Shown in pieces: positions 31,893 to 40,735 of a DNA stretch of 64,000 bases (positions are counted from its first letter, which is position 1; each line of letters starts with the position of its first letter). Source of the stretch: Siccibacter colletis (GTDB lineage Bacteria > Pseudomonadota > Gammaproteobacteria > Enterobacterales > Enterobacteriaceae); the NCBI RefSeq assembly GCF_000696575.1, contig NZ_JMSQ01000039.1, positions 233,759 through 297,758 of the forward strand. The letters are read 5' to 3'. The position numbers and the translations under genes are program-made. A model generated the notes under the pieces. That model worked only from the letters and a program-made list of their open reading frames with translations, made no database searches and was not told the origin of the DNA.

Positions 31893-31948
31893 GGGGCAGA
31901 GCGCCCCCGAGAAGAAGGGAGTCAGGCGTGCCAGCCAGCCGCGCCTGA
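31893..31948 (-). other. Hairpins in the glnH-glnP intercistronic region
   Basis: On the minus strand TCAGGCG / CGCCTGA (31922-31948) and then GGGGC / GCCCC (31893-31907) followed by TGCTTTTA. The second resembles a weak attenuator or a 3'-end stabiliser for the glnH message, which would fit the need for more binding protein than permease. Confidence 0.5.
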
Positions 31949-31973
31949 AACACCCTTCAAAAAAGAACTGTCA

Positions 31974-32978
<1,005 letters not shown>

Positions 32979-33045
32979 TTATTACAAGCTGGTAACGAAA
33001 ACGGGAGTATGACCGGGGAAGCGTGCGTTATGGTGGTGCAACGAT

Positions 33046-33065
33046 CCCCCTCCGGGCGGAGGGGG
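33046..33065 (-). terminator. Hairpin after dps
   Basis: CCCCCTCC and GGAGGGGG form an 8-bp GC-only stem with loop GGGC, 19 bases after the dps stop. No T run follows on the minus strand, so it may act as a 3' stabiliser as well. The rest of the 364-base glnH-dps gap holds the glnH control region; no gene seen. Confidence 0.6.
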
Positions 33066-33084
33066 AAGAACAATTCTGCGAAAA

Positions 33085-33588
33085 TTATTCGATGTTAGAC
33101 TCGATAAACCACAGGAATTTGTCCAGATCGCGGGATGCAGCGGTGAAGATATCCGCGGTGTCTTCATCCTGCGCTTCGCTCACTGCTTTACGCACGTCGT
33201 TCGCCACAACCGCATAGCGGTCGGCCAGTTCTTTCAGGTGATCCTGAACGGTGTGGATATCCAGCGGGTAGCTTTTCAGCGCGGTTTTGCTGTTCACTAC
33301 CTGGGTGGTACCCAGTGCAACGCCACCCAGCTGTACGGCACGTTCGGCCATGGTATCCAGGTGATCGGTCAGAGCAGTACGGAAGCCATCGAGCATTTCA
33401 TGAACACCAATGAAGTTCGCACCGCGCATATTCCAGTGGGCTTGCTTAGTGATAAGAGACAGGTCAATAAACTGAACAACCTGACGGTTCAGCAACTCAA
33501 TGGTCGCTTTCTTATCGGCATCAGCCACATCGTTACGGGTATAAAGCAGATCGGATGCTTTTGATTTTACCAGTTTAGCGGTACTCAT
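33085..33588 (-). CDS. dps: Dps, DNA-binding ferritin-like protein of starved cells
   Basis: 167 residues, the E. coli length, with the lysine-containing flexible N-terminus ([21 protein letters not shown]) that binds DNA. Ferroxidase residues are in [21 protein letters not shown] and [15 protein letters not shown]. The dodecamer oxidises and stores iron with hydrogen peroxide and compacts the nucleoid in stationary phase. Twelve extra residues from an upstream in-frame start are rejected. A sigma-S-like -10 lies upstream. Confidence 0.97.
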   Translation of the reverse strand: MSTAKLVKSKASDLLYTRNDVADADKKATIELLNRQVVQFIDLSLITKQAHWNMRGANFIGVHEMLDGFRTALTDHLDTMAERAVQLGGVALGTTQVVNSKTALKSYPLDIHTVQDHLKELADRYAVVANDVRKAVSEAQDEDTADIFTAASRDLDKFLWFIESNIE

Positions 33589-33636
33589 AATCTCATATCC
33601 TCTTGATGTTAGTGTCCCAATCAATTACCGGAAATA

Positions 33637-33643
33637 AGTATAG
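33637..33643 (-). promoter_or_regulatory. dps promoter, sigma-S-type -10
   Basis: On the minus strand CTATACT, the preferred sigma-S -10 with C at -13, lies about 50 bases before the dps start and matches the E. coli dps promoter. The upstream A+T-rich stretch (33700-33920) is where IHF and OxyR sites are found in E. coli; I could not place them with confidence and see no gene in this 371-base gap. Confidence 0.65.
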
Positions 33644-33926
33644 CACCGGATATGGCGTGTGCCGGGTTGGTATTGCCTATCGGATAAATAGCAAAGCGCG
33701 CGCCTCTTGTGGGGTTTTTCTATTGACATCAGCAACATAACTTATGATTGCAGCGTTTCGGGGTGTAAAACGAGAAATAGTTCTTTCGGTGCATAGTTAT
33801 TCGTATAGTCAGCGCGTATTTGCGCTCAGGTGCATAGTCCGCGCAAAAATATGCCTTATTTTTACCGTCTGGCTTATTCAGATTAATACGCAAAAAATAA
33901 CCCGGCTGATTCTATAACAATTTGTT

Positions 33927-33952
33927 TCCGGCACCGGATTCGGGGTGCCGGA
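33927..33952 (-). terminator. Hairpin after rhtA
   Basis: TCCGGCACC and GGTGCCGGA form a perfect 9-bp stem with an 8-base loop, 7 bases after the rhtA stop. It lacks a T run. Confidence 0.55.
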
Positions 33953-33959
33953 CACAAGA

Positions 33960-34850
33960 TTATTTATCGATATCGACGCGGGTAATCTGCGTTTCGCGCC
34001 GCAGTGTTAAGGTTGACCCCATCGAGGCGGCAATAATGGAGAGCAGCGCCAGCCACTGCACCAGGCTCAGGGTTTCATTCAGGAACAGCATACCCGACAC
34101 GGCCGCCAGCGCCGGCTCCATACTCATTAGCGTGCCGAAGGTGCGGGTGGGCATGCGGGTGAGCGCTATCATCTCCAGCGAATAGGGCAGGGCGGTAGAG
34201 AGAATGGCGATACCGAGGCCCAGCGGCAGAATCGACCAGTGCCACAGCGCTTCACCGGCCTGAACCGCACCGAGAGGAACAAAAATCACGGCGGCAATCA
34301 GTGAACCCAGCGCCACCGTGGCCGGGCCATGGTCGGCCCCGGCGCGCTGGCCGGTAATAATGTAGAGCGCCCAGCAGGCACCGGCTCCCAGCGCGCAGGC
34401 CGCGCCGGTTAAATCAACATGCGCCACGTCTTTACCGAGCGGCAGCAGGAACCACAGGCCCAGCACCGCCAGCAGCACCCAGACGAAATCCACCGCGCGG
34501 CGCGAGCCAAACAGCGCCACCGCCAGCGGGCCGGTAAACTCCAGGGCAACAGCAATTCCCAACGGCACGGTCTGGATAGATAAGTAGAACAGATAGTTCA
34601 TCGCCCCGAGCGACAATCCGTACATCAACAGCGGCACGCGCTGCGCCCGGGTAAATCGCAGACGCCAGGGTTTAAACACCACCGCGAGGATCAGCGTCCC
34701 CAGCGCCAGGCGCAATGCCGTTACGCCAGGCGCACCCACCATCGGAAACAACGATTTAGCGAGGGAGGCGCCGCTCTGAATGGAGGTCATGGCGATGAGA
34801 AGAATGACTACGGGCAGCCAGACCGGCGTCTGACGAGATAAAACGGGCAT
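33960..34850 (-). CDS. rhtA: RhtA, threonine/homoserine exporter
   Basis: 296 residues (E. coli 295) with ten membrane segments and two EamA/DMT repeats. Start MPVLSRQTPVWLPVVILL aligns with E. coli. It exports homoserine, threonine and other amino acids by proton antiport. Monocistronic, with a hairpin after the stop. Confidence 0.95.
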   Translation of the reverse strand: MPVLSRQTPVWLPVVILLIAMTSIQSGASLAKSLFPMVGAPGVTALRLALGTLILAVVFKPWRLRFTRAQRVPLLMYGLSLGAMNYLFYLSIQTVPLGIAVALEFTGPLAVALFGSRRAVDFVWVLLAVLGLWFLLPLGKDVAHVDLTGAACALGAGACWALYIITGQRAGADHGPATVALGSLIAAVIFVPLGAVQAGEALWHWSILPLGLGIAILSTALPYSLEMIALTRMPTRTFGTLMSMEPALAAVSGMLFLNETLSLVQWLALLSIIAASMGSTLTLRRETQITRVDIDK

Positions 34851-35211
34851 TACGCATCCTTTCTTTTCTTTACAGAGTTAACACGGCAGTAACCGCCGGG
34901 ACGGCATATGATTCGTTGCGTCCGTTGATGAAGCATTGAAAAAAAGTGTGGCGGAAGGTCTTACAATACCAGCATTACTGTTATTCAGGCAGTATCCGGA
35001 TTAGGAATTATCTGGATAGATGAACCTGAGATTGCAGTAGATAATCTGGCGGATTTACGGATTTATGCTTTACTTTTAACGGGATATAACGAAATGGAAA
35101 TGTTTTGTTACAGCAAAAGCCCCGTTAGACAACGTGAATCACAAAGAGTTTCTTCCGGGGTTTTGATATATTTAAAACTTAGGACTTAGTTGAAGCACAT
35201 TTGAGGTGGTT
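34851..35211. other. Divergent intergenic region rhtA-ompX with ompX leader
   Basis: 361 bases, A+T-rich, without a gene. The last part is the ompX leader. CCCCG (35120-35124) and CGGGG (35156-35160), the latter followed by TTTTGATA, could pair across 31 bases as a weak leader hairpin. TTGAGGTGG just before the ompX ATG is the sequence to which the CyaR small RNA pairs in E. coli, so CyaR control is likely conserved. Confidence 0.5.
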
Positions 35212-35721
35212 ATGAAAAAAATTGCATGTCTTTCAGCACTGGCAGCCGTACTGGCTGTTTCCGCAGGTACTGCAGTAGCAGCGACCTCCACCGTTTCTGG
35301 CGGCTACGCGCAGAGCGATTACCAGGGTGTTGCTAACAAAGCTGGCGGTTTCAACCTGAAATACCGCTACGAAGAAGATAACAGCCCGCTGGGCGTAATC
35401 GGTTCTTTCACCTACACCCAGAAAACCGACGATCGCTTTGACAGCAGCAACAAGTCTCAGTATTACGGTCTGACTGCAGGTCCGGCTTACCGTCTGAACG
35501 ACTGGGCGAGCATCTACGGTGTTGTCGGTGTTGGCTACGGCAAATATCAGAGCCATGACTACCCGTACAGCGACACCACCAGCGACTACGGCTTCTCTTA
35601 CGGTGCGGGTATGCAGTTCAACCCGATCGAGAACGTCGCTCTGGACTTCTCCTACGAGCAGAGCCGCATCCGTAACGTGGACGTTGGCACCTGGATCGCA
35701 GGCGTCGGCTACCGCTTCTAA
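35212..35721 (+). CDS. ompX: OmpX, small outer membrane beta-barrel protein
   Basis: 169 residues (E. coli 171). Signal peptide MKKIACLSALAAVLAVSAGTAVAA, then an eight-stranded barrel with alternating aromatic strands ending in the outer membrane sorting signal GVGYRF. Variation is concentrated in surface loops (for example QKTDDRFDSSNKSQ), as usual. It belongs to the Ail/Lom family, linked to adhesion and complement resistance. The ATG at 35212 follows GAGGTGG; an in-frame GTG two codons earlier is not used. Confidence 0.97.
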   Translation: MKKIACLSALAAVLAVSAGTAVAATSTVSGGYAQSDYQGVANKAGGFNLKYRYEEDNSPLGVIGSFTYTQKTDDRFDSSNKSQYYGLTAGPAYRLNDWASIYGVVGVGYGKYQSHDYPYSDTTSDYGFSYGAGMQFNPIENVALDFSYEQSRIRNVDVGTWIAGVGYRF

Positions 35722-35742
35722 TCGCCTCCGCGCGATAATAAA

Positions 35743-35770
35743 AATCCGCCCTCGGGCGGATTTTTTTTTG
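35743..35770 (+). terminator. Terminator of ompX
   Basis: AATCCGCCC and GGGCGGATT form a strong stem followed by nine T, 22 bases after the stop. It also lies at the 3' end of the convergent opgE gene. Confidence 0.92.
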
Positions 35771-35780
35771 CCTGCATTCC

Positions 35781-37364
35781 TTACCGGGTGCCGACATCAA
35801 AAAGATCGCTGCCCAGATGAGTGTAATCGACTTTTTTAAGTTTAAAGCTGGTGATGTACACCGGCCCGGCTTTTTGTTCTGAAGTAAAGCGATAGCGGTT
35901 CACGATCTTTTTGGTTTTGATGCCGGTCCACTGGGAGAAGAACATCAGAAAATCATTGGCCGAGCGGCGGGCTTTTATCCGGCGATGGGTTTTGTCGTCG
36001 CTGGAGATAACCATAAACGGCACCTGAAAGTTTTGCTGGAACCGATCGTCATGGGCCAGATACTGCACGCGGGTGCCGCGCTCTTTAAACGCCAGACCGT
36101 GATCCGAAAAGTATGCCAGCGAAAAACTCTCCCCGGCGCTGCGCAGCTGCTGGTAAAGACGCGCCAGCAGATCGTCCGTCCGGGTCATGGTATGCAGGTA
36201 GCACGAGGTCTCTTTCGACTGCACGAAGGTGGTGTATTTTCCCCCCGTGCGGTCGCAGGCCTGCGGATGTGAACCCATCAGATGCAAGACGATCAGCTGC
36301 GGCGGGCTGCGTTTAGTCGACAGCACCTGCGCCGTCATCTTCAGCAGCGCGTCATCGCTGCTGTTTTTATCCGCTTCGAAATCGCCGCTTTTCAGAAACT
36401 GCACTTCGTCAGCGCGCTTCGCGATACTGGCGATGGCGGTGTCGTATTCGCCAATCTGCCCCTGGTTCGAGAACCACCAGGTCTGGAAACCGGCGCGGTT
36501 GGCGAGGGTGACAAAATTATCCTGGTACTGCGGCTTATCATCCACCACCCGGTTGAGCGTCAGACCGAGGGATTTTTGTGTGGAGCCGCTGGCCGCCACG
36601 TAATCCATAAACAGCGTGCCGTTAACGCTGCTGGCGAACGGCGTATTGTTCCAGTGCCCACCAAACGCGCCGAGCGCATCCCGACGTGCGCTCTCGCCGA
36701 TCACCACCACATAGGTGTGGTAGCGTGGCGCAACGCTCAGCACCTGCCAGGTATCCTTCATCTGCGACAGCTGCGTCATGCGCGCCTGTTCGTCCAGCAC
36801 CTCGGCGTTATTTACCACCACGTCCTTCACAAAGCGAAACACCGGATAGCCGGTATCCTTCAGCGCGAACACGCCGCCGTGCAGCAGGTTTTGCACCGGG
36901 GTAACAAAGCAGGCGGCAACCGCAATCGCGAGACACAGATGATCGTGCCACTGCCAGCCGCGGGTGGGAGAGGGGCGACGGCGCACGGCGATAATTCCCA
37001 GCCCGAATATCAGCAGCGATACCAGATAGCTGTACCAGGGAAAAATGGTCAGCAGCTCTTTCGACTCTTCCATATTGGTGGCGTACAGCGCCAGCACGGT
37101 ATTGAAGTTGGGCGCGCCGTAGGCCTGACCAAACGGGAAATAGAGCCCGGCCACCAGTGAGCACAGCGCCAGCAGCGCTTTCTGCCCGCGCGGCGTCACC
37201 TGCCAGAGCAGCATCAGGATGGCGCTGAACGCCAGCGCGTAGAGCAGGCTAAACGGATAGCCAAGCGCAAGGTTTATCAGCAGGGCGTGTAAAAAGTAAA
37301 AACCGGTCCACGGGGTGAGGGCGAAGCCACGGGCGGCAGGGGTCTCTTTAACCGTTACGTTCAT
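35781..37364 (-). CDS. opgE: OpgE, phosphoethanolamine transferase for periplasmic glucans
   Basis: 527 residues, same as E. coli OpgE (YbiP). Four or five N-terminal membrane helices (residues about 15-165), then a periplasmic sulfatase-fold domain with VVIGESARRDALGAFGG and the metal-binding AYFSDHG near residue 420. It adds phosphoethanolamine to osmoregulated periplasmic glucans in E. coli; relatives modify lipid A. Convergent with ompX. The 295 bases between its start and mntS contain no gene that I can support. Confidence 0.94.
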   Translation of the reverse strand: MNVTVKETPAARGFALTPWTGFYFLHALLINLALGYPFSLLYALAFSAILMLLWQVTPRGQKALLALCSLVAGLYFPFGQAYGAPNFNTVLALYATNMEESKELLTIFPWYSYLVSLLIFGLGIIAVRRRPSPTRGWQWHDHLCLAIAVAACFVTPVQNLLHGGVFALKDTGYPVFRFVKDVVVNNAEVLDEQARMTQLSQMKDTWQVLSVAPRYHTYVVVIGESARRDALGAFGGHWNNTPFASSVNGTLFMDYVAASGSTQKSLGLTLNRVVDDKPQYQDNFVTLANRAGFQTWWFSNQGQIGEYDTAIASIAKRADEVQFLKSGDFEADKNSSDDALLKMTAQVLSTKRSPPQLIVLHLMGSHPQACDRTGGKYTTFVQSKETSCYLHTMTRTDDLLARLYQQLRSAGESFSLAYFSDHGLAFKERGTRVQYLAHDDRFQQNFQVPFMVISSDDKTHRRIKARRSANDFLMFFSQWTGIKTKKIVNRYRFTSEQKAGPVYITSFKLKKVDYTHLGSDLFDVGTR

Positions 37365-37659
37365 ATACCAACATCAGAAAAACGCCATGCGTAAACCCTG
37401 GCGTCAAGGGTCACAATCCTGCCTGAAATTCACAGCGAAGAGGAGGGAGGCTCGCATCCGTGCGCCGCAACCTGTGCGGGCTGCGAGAAGATAATGCCGG
37501 CCTGGAATAAGGTCAACTGCTGTGTTGCGATGCTTTTGCGAGACGGATTACAAATCCAGCAAAATGAAGAATAAAAGCGGGTGAACGTTGAAATATAAGG
37601 AAAGGGAAAACAGAAAAAAGGAAATGAAAAAGTGAACCGCGCGCCATGTGTGATGAAAA

Positions 37660-37788
37660 TTAGCGACGCGGTTTGTCGTCCTGCTGCGGTTTGCTGCTCA
37701 GCATATCGCACAGCATAGTGACCAGGCGTAACCGGACCTGGAACGGGGAGTGGGAAAACACGCGCATACACCTCGTAAATTCGTTCAT
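37660..37788 (-). CDS. mntS: MntS, 42-residue manganese homeostasis protein
   Basis: A 43-codon frame reads MNEFTRCMRVFSHSPFQVRL, then a middle MLCDMLSSKPQQ and final DDKPRR, which aligns along its whole length with E. coli MntS (42 residues). AAGGAG precedes the ATG. MntS raises intracellular manganese, probably by blocking export through MntP, and in E. coli it is repressed by MntR with manganese. The same DNA encodes the RybA transcript. It is divergent from mntR with an MntR-type box between. Conservation of MNEF, CMRVFSHSPF and MLCDM makes this a confident call despite its size. Confidence 0.92.
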   Translation of the reverse strand: MNEFTRCMRVFSHSPFQVRLRLVTMLCDMLSSKPQQDDKPRR

Positions 37789-37852
37789 CGGGGATCTCCT
37801 TACTGACAAGGCACCTGCTCAATCCATGAACTGTTGACTGCAATACATACAG

Positions 37853-37870
37853 ATATAGCACAGGCTATAT
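37853..37870 (-). promoter_or_regulatory. MntR box upstream of mntS
   Basis: ATATAGC-ACAG-GCTATAT is a perfect inverted repeat matching the core of known enterobacterial MntR sites (ATAGCNNNNGCTAT). It lies about 65 bases before mntS, in the promoter region, on the side facing mntR. Confidence 0.78.
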
Positions 37871-37977
37871 TAGTTAGCTACGGCTATTTCGGAATTTATT
37901 TGTGCCGCACCGCGCCTGGTTTACAATGACGCCCCGATGACAATAAGAATCAACGCGCCACGAGATGAGGAAGTGCT

Positions 37978-38427
37978 ATGAGCCGTCAGAAAAAAGTGAC
38001 GCAGCTGGTCAATGTTGAAGAGCACGTTGAAGGATTTCGTCAGGTTCGCGAAGCGCACCGCCGCGAGCTGATTGATGACTACGTTGAACTGATTTCCGAT
38101 TTGATCCACGAGTCGGGTGAAGCGCGGCAGGTGGATATGGCGGCACGGCTGGGCGTGTCTCAGCCCACGGTGGCGAAAATGCTCAAGCGGCTGGCGAGCG
38201 TCGGGCTTATCGAGCAGATCCCGTGGCGCGGCGTGTTTCTGACCGCCGAAGGCGAGAAGCTGGCCCAGGAGAGTCGCGAACGTCACCAGATTGTTGAAAG
38301 CTTCTTGCTGGCGCTGGGCGTCAGCCCGGACACCGCCCGCCGCGATGCCGAAGGTATGGAGCATCACGTCAGCGAAGAGACGCTGGCGCTGTTCCGCCGC
38401 TTCAGCGACGAGCACGGGAAGCGTTAA
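37978..38427 (+). CDS. mntR: MntR, manganese-responsive DtxR-family repressor
   Basis: 149 residues (E. coli 155). Winged helix ([38 protein letters not shown]) at about residues 57-95 and a metal-binding dimerisation domain with [12 protein letters not shown]. With manganese it represses mntS and mntH. ybiR follows after two bases, as in E. coli. Confidence 0.95.
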   Translation: MSRQKKVTQLVNVEEHVEGFRQVREAHRRELIDDYVELISDLIHESGEARQVDMAARLGVSQPTVAKMLKRLASVGLIEQIPWRGVFLTAEGEKLAQESRERHQIVESFLLALGVSPDTARRDAEGMEHHVSEETLALFRRFSDEHGKR

Positions 38428-38429
38428 TC

Positions 38430-39536
38430 ATGCTGAATCTGCTGCGGCCCTTCCTGCGGGACCGCTTTCTACACCTGCTGTTAATTACCGGCGCGATACT
38501 GATGGGTATCGCGCCGTTTCATTTTGTCGATCTGCCCTCCGCTATCGACTGGCACACCATCATTACGCTCGCCGGGCTGATGATGCTCACCAAAGGCGTC
38601 GAGCTGAGCGGCTGTTTCGACGTGCTGGGGATGCGCATGGTGAAGCGCTTTGCCAGCGAGCGCCAGCTGGCGCTGTTTCTGGTATGCGCCGCAGCGCTGC
38701 TCTCGACCTTCCTTACTAACGATGTGGCGCTGTTCATCGTGGTGCCGCTCACCCTGACGCTGAAAAAGCTCTGTGCCATTCCGGTAAGCCGCATCATCAT
38801 CTTTGAAGCGCTGGCAGTTAACGCCGGGTCGCTGCTGACGCCCATCGGCAATCCGCAAAACATCCTGCTGTGGGGGCGCTCCGGCCTGTCGTTCCTCGAT
38901 TTTACCTGGCAGATGACGCCGCTGGCGCTGGTGCTGTTCGCCAGTCTGCTGGTGGTGTGCTGGTTCAGCTTTACGTCTGCACCGCTGGTCTATCAGGCGC
39001 ATGAGAAGTCCCATCCCTGGCAGCCGCGGCTGATTTGGTGCAGCCTGGTCCTTTACCTGGTGTTTTTAGCCGCGCTGGAGCAGAAGCTGGCGCTCTGGGG
39101 GCTGGGTGTGGTGGCGCTGGGCTTTCTGGTGATGGCGCGTCGGGTACTGACCGGCATCGACTGGAGCCTGCTGGCGGTGTTTATGGTGATGTTCATCGAC
39201 GTGCATCTGCTGGTCAGCCTGCCGGCGCTGAATACGCTGCTGACGCCGCTCAGCCAGGCCTCGCAGATGACGCTGTTTGCCAGCGCGGTGGGCCTGTCGC
39301 AGGCGATCAGTAACGTGCCCGCTACCATTCTGCTGCTGAACTACGTGCCGCCTGACCGGCTGCTGGCCTGGGCGGTGAATATCGGCGGTTTCGGGCTGCT
39401 GCCCGGCTCGCTGGCAAACCTGATTGCCCTGCGAATGGCGGGCGATCGCCGCATCTGGTGGCGTTTTCACCTTTATTCCCTTCCCATGCTGCTGTGGGCG
39501 GCGCTGGTCGGCTTCGGACTGTTCCTTATCAGTTAA
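38430..39536 (+). CDS. ybiR: YbiR, putative anion transporter (ArsB/NhaD superfamily)
   Basis: 368 residues (E. coli 372) with about ten membrane segments. Two related loops, FLTNDVALFIVVPL with NAGSLLTPIGNPQN and SNVPATILLLN with GSLANLIAL, are the inverted-repeat signatures of the ion transporter superfamily. Substrate unknown. It begins two bases after mntR, which suggests manganese-linked expression, but a role in metal transport is only an inference. Confidence 0.92.
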   Translation: MLNLLRPFLRDRFLHLLLITGAILMGIAPFHFVDLPSAIDWHTIITLAGLMMLTKGVELSGCFDVLGMRMVKRFASERQLALFLVCAAALLSTFLTNDVALFIVVPLTLTLKKLCAIPVSRIIIFEALAVNAGSLLTPIGNPQNILLWGRSGLSFLDFTWQMTPLALVLFASLLVVCWFSFTSAPLVYQAHEKSHPWQPRLIWCSLVLYLVFLAALEQKLALWGLGVVALGFLVMARRVLTGIDWSLLAVFMVMFIDVHLLVSLPALNTLLTPLSQASQMTLFASAVGLSQAISNVPATILLLNYVPPDRLLAWAVNIGGFGLLPGSLANLIALRMAGDRRIWWRFHLYSLPMLLWAALVGFGLFLIS

Positions 39537-39543
39537 TGCGCAA

Positions 39544-39572
39544 TTGTCAGTTTTTCCTGGCAAATGTATAGC
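39544..39572 (+). promoter_or_regulatory. Candidate promoter of the tripartite efflux operon
   Basis: TTGTCA (39544-39549) and TATAGC (39567-39572) are separated by exactly 17 bases. The predicted start near 39579 places a long palindrome immediately downstream. Confidence 0.55.
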
Positions 39573-39586
39573 AACGTCCTAATTTT

Positions 39587-39617
39587 AGATAACGGTGTCA
39601 TTGTGACGCCGTTATCT
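39587..39617. promoter_or_regulatory. 31-bp near-perfect palindrome before the efflux operon
   Basis: Outer arms AGATAACGG and CCGTTATCT are perfect; inner GTCA and TGAC also pair, leaving one mismatch per arm and a 3-base centre. It sits between the predicted start point and the HlyD start codon and has no T run. It is either an operator or a strong 5' leader hairpin; it could also protect or end the ybiR transcript. Confidence 0.6.
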
Positions 39618-39637
39618 GACAGGAACGTTGCTTATCT

Positions 39638-40735
39638 ATGGCTGAAAATAACTCCACTCCTGACAACGAGCAGGAGAATAACAAGCAGGGCGCCCGTAAG
39701 CGCCCCGGTAAAAAACCGCTGATCATTTTAGGTGTGGTCGTGGTGGTGATGATTATCGTCGCTGTGGTGTGGTGGTTTATGACCCGCAATGAAGAAACCA
39801 CCGATGACGCCTTCACCGATGGCGACGTGGTCACCGTGGCGCCGAAAGTCGCGGGCTACGTCACCGACCTGCGGGTGAAAGACAACCAGCGCGTGAAGAA
39901 GGGCGATCTGCTGGTGGTCATCGACCCGCGTGATGCCAGCGCCCAGCGCGATCAGGCCCGGGCGCAGCTTGGCCTTGCCACCGCGCAGCTGCATCAGGCG
40001 CAGGCCCAGCTGGCGCTGTCTAAAGTGCAGTACCCGGCCCAGCGCGATGAAGCCCGGGCGCAGGTGCTGAAAGCCCAGGCGGATTACGCCAACGCCCAGG
40101 CGCAGTACCGTCGCCAGCGCGGCGTCGATCCGCGCGCCACCACGCAGCAAAACATCGATACCGCCAGCGCCCAGCTGCGCAGCGCCGAGGCCCAGCTCGC
40201 CAGCGCCAAAGCGCAGCTTGAGGTCGCCGACCAGATCCCGCTGCAAATCCGCCAGCAGGAGACCAACGTCGAAGCGCGTCAGCGTCAGGTTGAGCAGGCC
40301 CAGGCCCAGCTGGAGACCGCCGAGCTGAATCTCTCGTATACCGAAGTGCGCGCCCCGTTTGACGGTTTCGTCACGAAGCGCAACGTGCAGCCCGGCACCC
40401 TGGTGCAGGCGGGCAGCGCGCTGTTCTCGCTGGTTTCACCGCAGGTATGGGTGGTGGCGAACTTCAAGGAGTCGCAGCTGGAGCGCATGAAGCCCGGCAA
40501 CCCGGTGAGCATCAAGGTCGATGCCTGGCCGGACATGGAGCTGTCCGGGCACATCGACAGCATCCAGCAGGGCAGCGGATCGCGCTTCTCCGCGTTCCCG
40601 GCGGAAAACGCCACCGGCAACTTCGTGAAAATTGTGCAGCGCGTGCCGGTGAAAATTGTCATCGATAAGGGGCTGGATGAGAGCCGCCCGTTGCCGCTGG
40701 GGCTGTCTGTTGAACCTAAGGTGACGCTCGAATGA
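39638..40735 (+). CDS. EmrA/HlyD-family efflux adaptor
   Basis: 365 residues: a charged cytoplasmic tail (about 1-27), one membrane anchor (PLIILGVVVVVMIIVAVVWWFM), the first lipoyl half (TVAPKVAGYVTDLRVKDNQRVKKGDLLVVID), a long glutamine/alanine-rich coiled coil at about 100-215, the second lipoyl half (LSYTEVRAPFDGFV) and a beta-barrel. It bridges the MFS pump that follows to an outer membrane factor. Ribosome site AGGAACG is rather far (about 12 bases) from ATG. First gene of a three-gene operon not found at this place in E. coli. Confidence 0.9.
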   Translation: MAENNSTPDNEQENNKQGARKRPGKKPLIILGVVVVVMIIVAVVWWFMTRNEETTDDAFTDGDVVTVAPKVAGYVTDLRVKDNQRVKKGDLLVVIDPRDASAQRDQARAQLGLATAQLHQAQAQLALSKVQYPAQRDEARAQVLKAQADYANAQAQYRRQRGVDPRATTQQNIDTASAQLRSAEAQLASAKAQLEVADQIPLQIRQQETNVEARQRQVEQAQAQLETAELNLSYTEVRAPFDGFVTKRNVQPGTLVQAGSALFSLVSPQVWVVANFKESQLERMKPGNPVSIKVDAWPDMELSGHIDSIQQGSGSRFSAFPAENATGNFVKIVQRVPVKIVIDKGLDESRPLPLGLSVEPKVTLE

